Part shown: piece by piece, positions 1-8,589 of the stretch
Layout: each line of letters opens with the position of its first letter
How positions within the stretch are numbered: the first letter of the stretch is position 1
From: Tepidimicrobium xylanilyticum
Lineage (GTDB): Bacteria > Bacillota > Clostridia > Tissierellales > Tepidimicrobiaceae
Assembly: GCF_900106765.1 (NCBI RefSeq)
Contig: NZ_FNNG01000004.1
Coordinates: 140,689 to 204,688 of the forward strand
Direction of reading: 5' to 3'
DNA: 64,000 nt
The notes under the pieces: model-generated
Databases searched by the model: none
Told to the model about the DNA's origin: nothing
What the model saw: the letters and a program-made list of their open reading frames with translations, nothing else
Made by a program: the position numbers and the translations under genes

Positions 1-44
1 ATCATATCTATACACTATATAATAGGGGACAAGTGAAGAAAATA

Positions 45-320
45 TTACCTTATATTTCTTTCCCTTACCTTTTTTAATAGATAAATATATTTAATCTTAG
101 AAGCTTCTAATTCATATATTGCATGGTCTACTAAATCAGGATCTGTTACCCATTGAAAATAGATTTCTTTGTTCTTCCATTCTTCATGGGCCCTTTTTAA
201 ATTCTCCATCATCTTTTCTTCTTCTGTTTTTTTTCTTCCTTTTATCTTATTAGACAGAATATCTACATATTCTAAAATCCTATAAGTCTTTTCTTTATAA
301 TAACTTTTCGGTCTATCCAT
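45..320 (-). CDS. DUF2508 (YaaL-like) small protein
   Basis: A basic, helical protein of about 91 residues. The C-terminal pattern, DPDLVDHAIYELEA followed by KYIYLLKK, matches the DUF2508/YaaL family of small Firmicute proteins of unknown function. I place the start at 320 (MDRPKSYY), because a run of six G at 327-332 lies about seven bases upstream. An in-frame ATG at 335 sits inside that Shine-Dalgarno region. No signal peptide or membrane segment is seen. It is the last gene of a probable operon after the Mrp ATPase and the DUF134 protein (42 bp gap). Its role is unknown; the neighbours hint only loosely at redox or iron-sulfur biology. Confidence 0.7.
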   Translation of the reverse strand: MDRPKSYYKEKTYRILEYVDILSNKIKGRKKTEEEKMMENLKRAHEEWKNKEIYFQWVTDPDLVDHAIYELEASKIKYIYLLKKVRERNIR

Positions 321-377
321 AAACAATCCCCCCATATTTTATTATCTTAATTTTTTCCAAAAACATGGGGGGTTATA

Positions 378-812
378 CTATCTTTCACAATACCTATTGC
401 ATTTATTATTCTTATTACAACAAACTATTTTTTCCGACTGACATAAAGGGCATCTAAACCTATCCCTTTTAAAATGGATTTTATAGCTACCATTACAAGA
501 GTTACACTTGAATTGGCAGAATTCAAAAGCAAAATCTCCACCTCGAATTTGAAGGGGTAGGCCTTTAATTAAAGCCATTGACACTTTCTTTCTAGCTCTT
601 CCTAAAATGTTTTGGAAGGTCTGCCTAGATACCTCCATTATATCTGCACACTCCTGTTGAGACAAACCTGCTAAATCCTTTAATCTTATAGCTTCCAGTT
701 CCTCTAACTTTAATATTATCTCCTTAGTTTCTCCTTGCCCCCCACCTTCAGGCATGAAGCAGGCTATATTGGGAAGAAATTTAACTTTCCTACATTTAAT
801 CGGTCTAGACAT
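378..812 (-). CDS. DUF134 (UPF0251) family DNA-binding-like protein
   Basis: A protein of 144 residues that opens with SRPIKCRKVKFLPN, the hallmark of UPF0251/DUF134. Residues of about 35-85 (LEELEAIRLKDL, LSQQECADIMEVSRQTF) form a sigma-70 region-4-like helix-turn-helix. The C-terminal 35 residues carry several Cys pairs (CNSC, CPLC, VCC, CNRYC) that look like a zinc ribbon or metal site. The start at 812 has GGAGG seven bases upstream. It lies 20 bp downstream of an Mrp ATPase gene, a pairing common in anaerobes. DNA binding is inferred from the HTH; the target is unknown, but the palindrome at 1679-1702 is an obvious candidate. Confidence 0.85.
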   Translation of the reverse strand: MSRPIKCRKVKFLPNIACFMPEGGGQGETKEIILKLEELEAIRLKDLAGLSQQECADIMEVSRQTFQNILGRARKKVSMALIKGLPLQIRGGDFAFEFCQFKCNSCNGSYKIHFKRDRFRCPLCQSEKIVCCNKNNKCNRYCER

Positions 813-832
813 ATAAATCCTCCAAAGATAAA

Positions 833-1657
833 TTAATTCAATGTTGTAATTATCCTATTGCTGATACTGTCAAAAATATTTCTCACCTCATCTGTCAACT
901 CTGAATTGCCATTGACAGATATATTGGCAATATCCTTAACCATAGGCAGTTCTCCAATTAGGCTTAAACCATATTCCTTTAGGAATTGATCCGTATTTTC
1001 ACCATCAAATATCTGAATCCTTTTATTGCAATCAGGACACAGCACATAGCTCATATTTTCAACTATACCCAATATAGGAATATTCAATTTTTTGGTCATA
1101 TTGATGGCCTTTGCCACTATCATGGAAACTAAGTCTTGAGGCACCGATACCATGATTATACCAGATAGGGGAATAGATTGCATCACCGTTAATGCCACAT
1201 CTCCCGTTCCTGGTGGCATATCAATAATCAGATAGTCTAATTCCTCCCATAATACATCAGTCCAAAACTGCTGTACTATTCCGGATAAAATAGGCCCTCT
1301 CCATATCACTGGCTTATCCTCTTCCTCCATCAACAAGTTTAAAGATATTACCTTAATACCCTCTTTGGTGGTTATAGGTATTATTCCCTTCTCATTAGCT
1401 GCAGCTCTTTTATCCTCTATTTGGAACAATCTTGGAATGCTGGGACCTGTAATATCTGCATCCATAACCCCTACTCTATACCCTTTATTCTTTAAATCCT
1501 TTGCAATTAAAGCGGAAATAGTGGACTTTCCTACTCCTCCCTTACCACTCATAACGCCTATAATATTCTTCACAAAATTATAAGGATTGTTTTTTATAGT
1601 ACAAATATCTTGGGATGTACAATTATCCTTTGCTGGACAATTATTGCAATCAGCCAT
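833..1657 (-). CDS. Mrp/NBP35 family iron-sulfur cluster carrier ATPase
   Basis: A 274-residue cytoplasmic P-loop ATPase of the Mrp/ApbC/NBP35 family, which carries and transfers 4Fe-4S clusters to apoproteins. Residues of about 1-20 hold four Cys in an NBP35-like arrangement (CNNCPAKDNC, then C). The deviant Walker A GKGGVGKST is at about residues 38-46 and DMPPGTGD at about 146-153. A C-terminal CPDC pair is the usual bridging cluster site of the dimer. The start at 1657 follows GAGAGG. It is first in a probable operon with the DUF134 and DUF2508 genes. A promoter and a 24-bp palindrome lie just upstream, so regulated transcription is likely. Confidence 0.93.
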   Translation of the reverse strand: MADCNNCPAKDNCTSQDICTIKNNPYNFVKNIIGVMSGKGGVGKSTISALIAKDLKNKGYRVGVMDADITGPSIPRLFQIEDKRAAANEKGIIPITTKEGIKVISLNLLMEEEDKPVIWRGPILSGIVQQFWTDVLWEELDYLIIDMPPGTGDVALTVMQSIPLSGIIMVSVPQDLVSMIVAKAINMTKKLNIPILGIVENMSYVLCPDCNKRIQIFDGENTDQFLKEYGLSLIGELPMVKDIANISVNGNSELTDEVRNIFDSISNRIITTLN

Positions 1658-1678
1658 TGTCGTTCATTCCTCTCTTAA

Positions 1679-1702
1679 TTAAATTGGCATATGCTAATTT
1701 AA
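1679..1702 (-). promoter_or_regulatory. 24-bp imperfect palindrome, candidate operator of the Mrp operon
   Basis: The minus strand reads TTAAATTAGCATATGC followed by CAATTTAA, a near-perfect inverted repeat with one mismatched pair. It sits between the -10 of the promoter at 1704-1731 and the Mrp start codon, where a repressor would cover the transcription start. The binding protein is not identified. Confidence 0.55.
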
Positions 1703-1703
1703 T

Positions 1704-1731
1704 TTTATAATACAATTTAATAATATGTCAA
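1704..1731 (-). promoter_or_regulatory. Sigma-A-type promoter of the Mrp operon
   Basis: On the minus strand TTGACA (1726-1731) and TATAAA (1704-1709) are separated by 16 bases, about 50 bases upstream of the Mrp start codon. Confidence 0.6.
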
Positions 1732-1792
1732 CACCTTAATCATTTAAAGATGACGAGAGAATAAACCTTTCCTTGTTTTCTTGTCCTATTGC

Positions 1793-1851
1793 TAAAAAAA
1801 TAGAGCAAAGGCTTTCATGACTTTTGTCGTAATAGCCCCGCCCTATTTACA
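1793..1851 (-). terminator. Rho-independent terminator after nhaC
   Basis: Downstream of the NhaC stop the minus strand forms a long stem from AATAGGGC to GCTCTATT, with several G-U pairs, followed directly by a run of seven T. Confidence 0.6.
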
Positions 1852-1866
1852 ATTATACAACATAAA

Positions 1867-3279
1867 TCAATGACTTGTTTCTACTACCGTTCCTGGGTCG
1901 TCTTCTATCTTAGCAATTACCAGCTTACTTCCTATAAAGCCTAATATAATAACCACTATAGGGGTTAAATAATTCATTATTGCCCATTTACCATAGGCTA
2001 TAGCTGATACCCCCAATACATTATATAGAAATGCTCCACAAGTATTCCATGGTACTAATGGTGAAGTTAATGTTCCAGCAGATTCTAAAACATTGGATAG
2101 GGTTTTTGGATGTAATCCTTTGTCCTTATATGCCTTGGCATACATTCTGCCTGGGACAACAATAGATATATATTGTTCTGGCATTGTAATATTACTTGTA
2201 ATGGAAGTTGCAGTTGTAAGTGCAACAAGTCCTCCCACGCTCTTTATTCGTTTTAATAGGGCATTTACTATTACCTCTAACTGCCCTGTTTTTTCCATTA
2301 TGCCACCAAACATCATAGCTATGATTGTAAGGGATATTGAATACATCATATTTTCTAGACCACCAGCTGTTAGAAGCTCATCCACAGCTTCTACTCCCGT
2401 TTCACTTACATAGCCACTAAATCCTGCAGATAGTATATCCCCTAAATTAGCTCCCTGGAAAATGGGTGCAAAAATCATCCCCAATATAACCCCTATAAAT
2501 ATTCCAGGTATAGCTGGCATCTTTTTAGCCACTAAAATTATAACCACAATAGGTGGTAATAATAGTATAGGGGACAAATTAAAGCTTTCGGCTAAACCAT
2601 TTTGGATTTTCGTAATGGCAGAAAGGTCTACACTTTTTCCAGCAAATCTAAATCCAACCATTAGATAAACTATTATAGTTATTATATAGGTAATTGCATT
2701 ACTTTTAACCATAAACTTAACATGGGTAAATACATCTGTACCTGCCATAGCTGGTGCTAAGTTGGTTGTATCGGAAAGAGGAGATATCTTGTCTCCAAAG
2801 TATGCTCCAGAAATAATAGCACCTGCTGCAATAGGTGCAGGAATACCTAATCCTTTAGCTACCCCCATTAAAGCAATGCCTATGGTTCCCGCTGTTCCCC
2901 AGGAAGTTCCTGTTGCTAACGATGTAATTGAACAAATTAAAAGTGTGGCTACTAAAAATATTGATGGCTTTAAAATATTCAAACCATAATAAATCATTGC
3001 AGGCACTACACCTGATAACAACCAAACGCCAATCAATACGCCTATAATAGCCAAAATCATAACCGACTGAAGTGCCTGTGTAATCCCTTCAATCATTCCC
3101 TGTTCTATATCCCTCCATTTGTATCCAAGTCTTAAAGCCATTAATGCTGCAAAAGCTGCTCCAATTAACATGGGAATATGGGGATCTGCTTCAAATTTGG
3201 CAATTCCTGTTCCCATTACTAAAATCAAAAACAAAAATGTAATAATCGCTTCGTAAATATAAGGTTTACGAGCTTTCAT
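1867..3279 (-). CDS. nhaC: NhaC family Na+/H+ antiporter
   Basis: A 470-residue polytopic membrane protein with about 11-12 hydrophobic segments. It shows the NhaC signatures TSLATGTSWGTAGTIG and GAYFGDKISPLSDTTNL, which form the ion-binding core of this IT-superfamily transporter. The family exchanges cytoplasmic Na+ for external H+; some relatives exchange malate and lactate, so the exact substrate is inferred. Length is normal. The start at 3279 has GGGAGG eight bases upstream. The gene appears monocistronic, with its own terminator downstream and about 300 bp separating it from the upstream ECF genes. Confidence 0.9.
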   Translation of the reverse strand: MKARKPYIYEAIITFLFLILVMGTGIAKFEADPHIPMLIGAAFAALMALRLGYKWRDIEQGMIEGITQALQSVMILAIIGVLIGVWLLSGVVPAMIYYGLNILKPSIFLVATLLICSITSLATGTSWGTAGTIGIALMGVAKGLGIPAPIAAGAIISGAYFGDKISPLSDTTNLAPAMAGTDVFTHVKFMVKSNAITYIITIIVYLMVGFRFAGKSVDLSAITKIQNGLAESFNLSPILLLPPIVVIILVAKKMPAIPGIFIGVILGMIFAPIFQGANLGDILSAGFSGYVSETGVEAVDELLTAGGLENMMYSISLTIIAMMFGGIMEKTGQLEVIVNALLKRIKSVGGLVALTTATSITSNITMPEQYISIVVPGRMYAKAYKDKGLHPKTLSNVLESAGTLTSPLVPWNTCGAFLYNVLGVSAIAYGKWAIMNYLTPIVVIILGFIGSKLVIAKIEDDPGTVVETSH

Positions 3280-3493
3280 AACAAGTCCTCCCTTTTTAAA
3301 TTTCCTTAAGGCTCTTACTAAAAAATATGATTTAAACTGAATAAATAGCTCACTTAACTATAGTTTGAAAATTTTTAATTATTTTACAATAAAAGCAATT
3401 TGTACTTATTATATCATAAGTATAAATAGCAAGACAATTTATAATATATGACAATAATATTAAATTTTACACTTTCTAAAAAGATGCCTATAC

Positions 3494-3533
3494 AAAAAAT
3501 GTCAGAGTGCATATTCCATGCACTCCAACATTT
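3494..3533 (-). terminator. Terminator of the cobalamin-regulated operon
   Basis: The minus strand has a 13-bp stem with one mismatch (TGTTGGAGTGCAT against ATGCACTCTGACA, 5-base loop) followed by TTTTTTG. It lies about 50 bp downstream of the ECF S-component stop and closes the 19-kb operon. The remaining sequence between 3280 and 3480 shows no gene. Confidence 0.85.
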
Positions 3534-3580
3534 TTAACCTCACAAGGCTTAAATTAGTCCAGCATTTTAAACCGCTTTAT

Positions 3581-4312
3581 TCATTTTTCCTTATCCATTA
3601 TACCATATTTAATTTTTACTCTATCTATCTTTTCTATCATAGGCTGTGACAATACAAATAGAAATACTACTGTTGCTATGGAATGAGCTAAGTCAAACCA
3701 AAAGCCTGATATATAAGTAGCTACTAACGCCCTCAGCGAAAATTTAGGTGTAAAAATCAAAAGACTTCCTATATTAATAATGCCTCCATATATGAAAAAT
3801 GTAGATAAACCACCAAAAATACATAAGGATAATCTATCCCTTTTTAATAAGCCTTTTTGGAATAATATGCCTGCTAAAAAACCAATAATTCCAAAGCAAA
3901 ACATCTGCCATGGAGTCCATGGACCTTGCCCAAAGAAAAAATTTGATACAAATCCTGTTATGGCCCCTACTAGAAAACCTGATTCTGCCCCCAAAGTAAC
4001 TCCGGTTATTATGACTATGGCCACAACAGGCTTAAATTGAGGCAGCATAAAAAAAGCTGCTCTTCCTGCTACAGCAATGGCTGACAGCACTGCAATAATT
4101 ACTATCTCCCTAACTTTGGGATTTCTATTCTCAAATATCATGAAGAAGGGAAGCATTGTATACAACACGATCACAAGGCTTATAAAATAGTACTTTCTGT
4201 CTTTTAAATAAAATATGCCAAATAAAATAGTGGCAGGAATAACAAATATTATTAATAAAACTGATACAACATTTCTATGATTTAAATGCCTGCCCTTAAT
4301 CCTTCTTTGCAT
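3581..4312 (-). CDS. ECF transporter S component, probable cobalamin specificity (CbrT-like)
   Basis: A 243-residue membrane protein with about eight hydrophobic stretches. Residues of about 70-190 carry the ECF S-component pattern: AVLSAIAVAGRAAFF, then GAESGFLVGAITGFVSN and FGQGPWTPWQM. This looks like the CbrT group, which captures vitamin B12 in ECF transporters such as that of Lactobacillus delbrueckii. The start overlaps the ATPase gene by 31 bp, so translation is probably coupled. Together with the fused ATPase and the T component it makes a dedicated ECF importer. Cobalamin specificity is inferred from family resemblance and from the B12 riboswitch that heads the operon; it is not proven by residues. 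Confidence 0.85.
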   Translation of the reverse strand: MQRRIKGRHLNHRNVVSVLLIIFVIPATILFGIFYLKDRKYYFISLVIVLYTMLPFFMIFENRNPKVREIVIIAVLSAIAVAGRAAFFMLPQFKPVVAIVIITGVTLGAESGFLVGAITGFVSNFFFGQGPWTPWQMFCFGIIGFLAGILFQKGLLKRDRLSLCIFGGLSTFFIYGGIINIGSLLIFTPKFSLRALVATYISGFWFDLAHSIATVVFLFVLSQPMIEKIDRVKIKYGIMDKEK

Positions 4313-5919
4313 AAAGCAATCACATCCTCTATTGTTACTGCATCCTTACACAGGTGCCTCACCATGCGGTTTGCTGCAGTTGTATAAAAGCTATTTCCTG
4401 AAAAAAATTCCCTCGTGGTATTGGAGGTAATAATATTCCCATCAAAGAATAGGGCACAATAATCTGAATATTTTGCACAGAATTCAATATCATGGGATAC
4501 CATGACTATGGTTACACCTTTATTAGTTAGTTCTTTAAGTATCTTTGCAAGCTTGTCCTTGAAAAAATTATCCAAACCTTTAGTAGGTTCATCAAGAAGC
4601 AGTATTTTAGGTTCTAGTAACAAAACCTTGGCTAAGGCTACTCTCTGCTGCTCTCCTCCGCTTAGATCATATGGATGCATTGAAAGCAAATCTTCTATTT
4701 CCGTTATTTCTATAATTTTATCAAGCCTATTTCCTTTTTCTTCTTGAGTTAATTTCATATCCGATAACATTTCATATAAATCTGATTCTACGGTCTTTTC
4801 TACAAATAAATTTTGTGGATTTTGAGGAAGTGTTACAGTATTCTTTTCACTGATTGTGATTTTTCCTCTATAGGGCTTGTTTATCCCATTCATTAAAGAT
4901 AAGGCAGTAGTTTTTCCTGTTCCATTACCTCCTACAATAGAATAAAACTCCCCTTCCCTAATATCTAAAGATAATCCCTTAATAACATCAGGTGAATTCC
5001 TTTCATATCTAAACCATACATCTTTTAATTCTATTACCTTCTTATTAGGTCTTGGCTGGGGTTCTGGGTAAGTCATTATTACTTTTTTCCCAATAGCAAT
5101 CTCATCTATCCATTTTCTTCCTTCATTGATGGTAATAGGGTAGGTACTGCTGTTTGTCACACTGGCATGGACTTGCATTGCTGTTGTCATGGCTAAAAAC
5201 ATAGGGTGGTCCATTTCATATAGTCTCTTGCCTACATATGAAGGAGAACCTTCTACGATTATTTTACCCTCATCCAATACCACCAGCCTATCTGAAATAG
5301 GTATAACCTCTTCGAGCCTATGTTCTGTCATTATAATGGTGATTCCCAGATCCCTGTTTATCTTTTTAAGCATATTCAGAAAATCAGAGGCTGCAATAGG
5401 GTCTAGCTGTGAAGTTGGTTCATCTAGTATCAGTACTCTAGGGTCTAGGGGCATGATGCTTGCTAAGTTTAATATTTGCTTTTGGCCTCCTGAAAGTTCT
5501 GTAACATTCTTATAAAACCAATTTTGTATACCAAAGAAACTAGCCATCTCAGCTACACGAAGGCGTATAGTATTACTATCATATCCTAGGCTTTCAAGCC
5601 CAAAAGCCAGCTCATGCCAAACCTTATCTGTAACTATTTGATTATCTGGGCTTTGAAACACATAACCTATTTGAAAAGCCTGTTCCCGTTCATCTACCTC
5701 TTCTAGGGGCTGCCCAAAAAAATATATTGCCCCCTCCCTTTTCCCATAAGGAGTAAGTATAGATTTTAATTGCTTTAATAATGTACTCTTTCCAGAACCG
5801 GTTTTTCCACATAGGGTTATGAATTCCCCACTTTCTATGCTAATACTAATATTTAAAAGAGCCTTTTTATCCGTTTGAGGATAAGAAAAGCTCAAATTTT
5901 CGATTCTATACGCTTCCAT
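4282..5919 (-). CDS. ECF transporter ATPase, two ABC domains fused (EcfA-EcfA')
   Basis: About 545 residues holding two ABC ATPase domains in tandem. The first (about residues 5-240) has GKTGSGKST, LSGGQ and DEPTSQLD. The second (about 305-530) has GGNGTGKTT, LSGGEQQR and DEPTKGLD. They supply the energy for the ECF importer, replacing the usual separate A and A' subunits. I place the start at 5919 (MEAYRIEN), with GGAGG at 5927-5931; a reading from 5961 would add 14 residues without family support. It overlaps the T gene upstream and the S gene downstream, so the three are translationally coupled. Both Walker A, signature and Walker B motifs look intact. Confidence 0.93.
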   Translation of the reverse strand: MEAYRIENLSFSYPQTDKKALLNISISIESGEFITLCGKTGSGKSTLLKQLKSILTPYGKREGAIYFFGQPLEEVDEREQAFQIGYVFQSPDNQIVTDKVWHELAFGLESLGYDSNTIRLRVAEMASFFGIQNWFYKNVTELSGGQKQILNLASIMPLDPRVLILDEPTSQLDPIAASDFLNMLKKINRDLGITIIMTEHRLEEVIPISDRLVVLDEGKIIVEGSPSYVGKRLYEMDHPMFLAMTTAMQVHASVTNSSTYPITINEGRKWIDEIAIGKKVIMTYPEPQPRPNKKVIELKDVWFRYERNSPDVIKGLSLDIREGEFYSIVGGNGTGKTTALSLMNGINKPYRGKITISEKNTVTLPQNPQNLFVEKTVESDLYEMLSDMKLTQEEKGNRLDKIIEITEIEDLLSMHPYDLSGGEQQRVALAKVLLLEPKILLLDEPTKGLDNFFKDKLAKILKELTNKGVTIVMVSHDIEFCAKYSDYCALFFDGNIITSNTTREFFSGNSFYTTAANRMVRHLCKDAVTIEDVIALCKEGLRAGI

Positions 5920-6782
5920 TTCATTTCCTCCACTATATTGATGATAACTGGTAACATACATAATATAAGATAGGATATATATAGAAAAATACTAAAAAGT
6001 GAGATATCTACAAACTTAATTGATGGGAAGAATCTGATAGTATTCTGCCCCATTAATGCACCTGCTAATATAATGGCAGTTAAGCATATCAAAATAACAA
6101 GAACTATCTTGTCCCTATTATCAAAACGAAATATAGAGAAGCTAGTTCTGCCAAGTAAGCCATAGCCTCTGGACTTCATGGAGTTAGCTGTTTCAATGGC
6201 ATTTTCCAAGGCCCATGTGGTCATGATGGATAGAATTTTCATGCCATTTTTTGCCCTTTTGATAATATTTCCTTGTGAGAAATCCCTTCCAATACATTTT
6301 TGAGCATAGGATATTTCCTTTATCTGTGCTATGTATCTTGGAACAAAGCGAAGTACCATTGATATTATTAGGGATAAGGTTGGTATGATTCTGCCAAAAA
6401 TATATATAAATTTATCCGATGTCATGACTGCATTGTAACAAGAAAACCATAATAATACCGTTACGAACATTAGAGCTGTTGCCACACCATAGATAATAGA
6501 TTCCAAGGTTATTGGATTGCCATTTTTTAGATAAAACAATATGGTAACTCCTTCATGGTTGAAGGCTGGATTTAACAGGGTCATGAATATTAGCATAGGC
6601 AGCATATATAATATGTTGAACTTAAGCCCTTTTTTGCCTTTTAACATTACTGAATATATAAAGGCCCCCGCAAAAGCTATTACTTGGAATATGGGATGCA
6701 TAAAAAACATACTGAAGCATATTACTGCACAAAAGTACATGAAATTTATTATAGGGTGAAAATTAGAAAAACTGTCCATCAT
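5892..6782 (-). CDS. ECF transporter T component (CbiQ/EcfT family)
   Basis: A 296-residue transmembrane scaffold that couples the ATPases to the S component. There are about six hydrophobic segments. The cytoplasmic coupling region shows LRFVPRYIAQIKEISYAQK and then MKSRGYG, the EcfT Ala/Ser-Arg-Gly coupling motif. Its start overlaps the end of the upstream DUF4430 gene by 4 bp and its end overlaps the ATPase gene. With its neighbours it completes a stand-alone group I ECF module. The substrate is set by the S component; the operon context points to cobalamin. Confidence 0.92.
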   Translation of the reverse strand: MMDSFSNFHPIINFMYFCAVICFSMFFMHPIFQVIAFAGAFIYSVMLKGKKGLKFNILYMLPMLIFMTLLNPAFNHEGVTILFYLKNGNPITLESIIYGVATALMFVTVLLWFSCYNAVMTSDKFIYIFGRIIPTLSLIISMVLRFVPRYIAQIKEISYAQKCIGRDFSQGNIIKRAKNGMKILSIMTTWALENAIETANSMKSRGYGLLGRTSFSIFRFDNRDKIVLVILICLTAIILAGALMGQNTIRFFPSIKFVDISLFSIFLYISYLILCMLPVIINIVEEMKWKRIESKI

Positions 6783-7462
6783 TCTTCGCCTCCAAAAGTG
6801 GCATCTTGTCCCTCTATATCCCTTCCTAGGTCACAAGTATATATCCACTCTACCACATCTCCATCCTTTAACTGGTATCTGCTTGCACCATAGTTTGGAA
6901 ACCAGCCATTTACTCTATACATCCAACCGCTTAGCTCGCCACAGTCAAATTCATAAATATTGTTAATTCCTTCCACATAATGGCTATTATACATTGGGAC
7001 CATGACAAATTCCATATGGATTTTATTCTTTAGCATCTCCCTTAATAAAACATCGAATACAGATTCTCCTTCATAGCAGACCACTTCCTGAGCAGGATAT
7101 ATAACCCCGTCTTCTGGCAATACTTCTAGCTTATCCTTATTAAATTTATCTAAATTGTCAAATATAGTTTTGCAAGTTACAGATAAAGTTATAGTTAGCT
7201 CTTTTTCTTTATTTATAACCACATCCTGCCATTCTACTGGTTTAGGTTTGCCCTCAGGAACTGGATCCGTAAGGTATTTGTCTTTTTCTCCCTTATTTTT
7301 ATTATCTTCAGCTATTATTTTTACTTGACTTTCGCCTTCTATATCTGGATTTTTTAATTGTTCTGAACCTAAAGGGACTATTTCATTTTTTCCACTTAGA
7401 AAAAATGAAATAACCAATATAACTGCTATTACAAAGGCTATTTTTATCTTTATATTTTTCAT
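6779..7462 (-). CDS. Membrane-anchored DUF4430 protein (transcobalamin beta-domain-like)
   Basis: About 227 residues. One N-terminal hydrophobic segment (residues of about 5-25) acts as a signal anchor, then comes a charged linker and a C-terminal DUF4430 domain (about 115-225). Its signatures are GESVFDVLLREM, YVEGINNIYEFD, GWMYRVNGWFPNYG and LKDGDVVEWIY. Pfam describes DUF4430 as the transcobalamin C-terminal-like fold, which in animals closes over B12. I choose the start at 7462; an ATG at 7489 has no ribosome binding site. It sits directly between the toroid lipoprotein gene and the ECF T gene, and overlaps the latter by 4 bp. Direct B12 binding is an inference. Confidence 0.85.
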   Translation of the reverse strand: MKNIKIKIAFVIAVILVISFFLSGKNEIVPLGSEQLKNPDIEGESQVKIIAEDNKNKGEKDKYLTDPVPEGKPKPVEWQDVVINKEKELTITLSVTCKTIFDNLDKFNKDKLEVLPEDGVIYPAQEVVCYEGESVFDVLLREMLKNKIHMEFVMVPMYNSHYVEGINNIYEFDCGELSGWMYRVNGWFPNYGASRYQLKDGDVVEWIYTCDLGRDIEGQDATFGGEE

Positions 7463-7478
7463 GATATAGCCACCACTT

Positions 7479-8495
7479 TCATTTAACATCAGTCATATCA
7501 TATAAGCTGTTTTTCCCGTCTTTATATCTTTTATATGCTATTAGCGCATACAATCCTTGATCTGTTGCCATAAGGTCTAATGTACCTGCCTGCCCTCCAC
7601 CATTTTCTTTAGTCCCTTCTTTTATATGCATGAAACCTCCACCATCTAAATAAAAGGTTAGCAAGTTGTCCATTAAGGAATTGCCTCCTTTTACAAATCT
7701 TTCGTCATCTGGGTCTATGGCTAACTCTGTAAGGGCTACTATTACTTGAACTACAGATTCGGAATTGGCAGAGCCCCAGCTTGAATAGCCTCCATCTTCT
7801 AACTGAATGCTGGATAGATAGTCCAAAGCCTTTCCTATGGCCTCTTCTACTTCTGGTTTTTCTTTATATTTAGACAAGGCTTGTAATACCATGGCTGTTA
7901 CATCTGGATCTGATGGTTCCTCTCCTAATAAGGAAAATCCTCCATCCCTTAATTGATGCTCTAATATATATTCTATATACATATCTCTAGTACCTTGAAT
8001 ATTTGCATTTGGATTATAGGGTATTTCATAATTCTTGGAATCTAAGGCTATAAGGGCAAAGGCAGGGCCATTTATGCCCTGATATATAACCTTTTCATAG
8101 TCTCCTAATGCCTCTAGCAAATTATAGCCTTCCACATCTGTAGGATCTTTACCTATAGCTGTTAAGGCTAATATCACTCTAGAATACTCAGTGTATTTTC
8201 TATCATGCAATATACCATCCTTTTCCTTTAAGGCCTGTACCAGGTTTTGGTAGTATTTTTCAAAATAGGCCTTATCTATATCTAAATCTGAACGGGCTAA
8301 AGAAAATACTGTCCATTCCCCGCCTAAAGAAGAAACTGTAGGATCTGTTACCATTTTAACCATAAGGTTGGCTGTTTCTTCTATTTGCTTATCTAAATCA
8401 ACACCTGCTTTATTGCTACTACTGCAGGCAAATAAATGTAGAGATAAAATTATTATCAATATTAGGAGAAATAGTTTTTTATTTTTGAAGTTCAT
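7479..8495 (-). CDS. Lipoprotein with alpha/alpha toroid (transcobalamin alpha-domain-like)
   Basis: A 338-residue lipoprotein. The signal peptide ends in the lipobox LFAC (Cys at about 24), so it should be tethered to the outer face of the membrane. The rest is helical with repeated toroid motifs: GINGPAFALIALD, DPDVTAMVLQAL, QLEDGGYSSWG, ANSESVVQVIVAL and LDGGGF. These resemble prenyltransferase/squalene-cyclase repeats and also the intrinsic factor/transcobalamin alpha domain (compare the VDTAAMAGLA type of motif). No cyclase DxDD motif is visible, which argues against an enzyme. The next gene encodes the matching DUF4430 beta-type domain, so the two may act as a split transcobalamin. Confidence 0.85.
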   Translation of the reverse strand: MNFKNKKLFLLILIIILSLHLFACSSSNKAGVDLDKQIEETANLMVKMVTDPTVSSLGGEWTVFSLARSDLDIDKAYFEKYYQNLVQALKEKDGILHDRKYTEYSRVILALTAIGKDPTDVEGYNLLEALGDYEKVIYQGINGPAFALIALDSKNYEIPYNPNANIQGTRDMYIEYILEHQLRDGGFSLLGEEPSDPDVTAMVLQALSKYKEKPEVEEAIGKALDYLSSIQLEDGGYSSWGSANSESVVQVIVALTELAIDPDDERFVKGGNSLMDNLLTFYLDGGGFMHIKEGTKENGGGQAGTLDLMATDQGLYALIAYKRYKDGKNSLYDMTDVK

Positions 8496-8523
8496 ATTTT
8501 CCTTCCTTTCGTTTTTTATGTAT

Positions 8524-8572
8524 TTAACTAAAAAGGCTTAAATACTGTAGTAATATAAGCCCTTTTAGTTAA
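8524..8572 (-). other. Long hairpin between surface-protein genes
   Basis: A 17-bp stem with one mismatch (TTAACTAAAAGGGCTTA paired with TAAGCCTTTTTAGTTAA, 15-base loop) lies between the 1155-residue protein gene and the toroid lipoprotein gene. There is no clean T-run after it, so it may be an RNA processing, stability or partial termination element rather than a full terminator. Confidence 0.6.
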
Positions 8573-8589
8573 TACATTTCATAAATCAT

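Noticed and set aside
7479..8495. Reading the toroid lipoprotein as a squalene/terpene cyclase.
   Set aside because: No DxDD-type catalytic motif is visible, it is a surface lipoprotein, and the operon and neighbouring DUF4430 domain fit B12 binding better.
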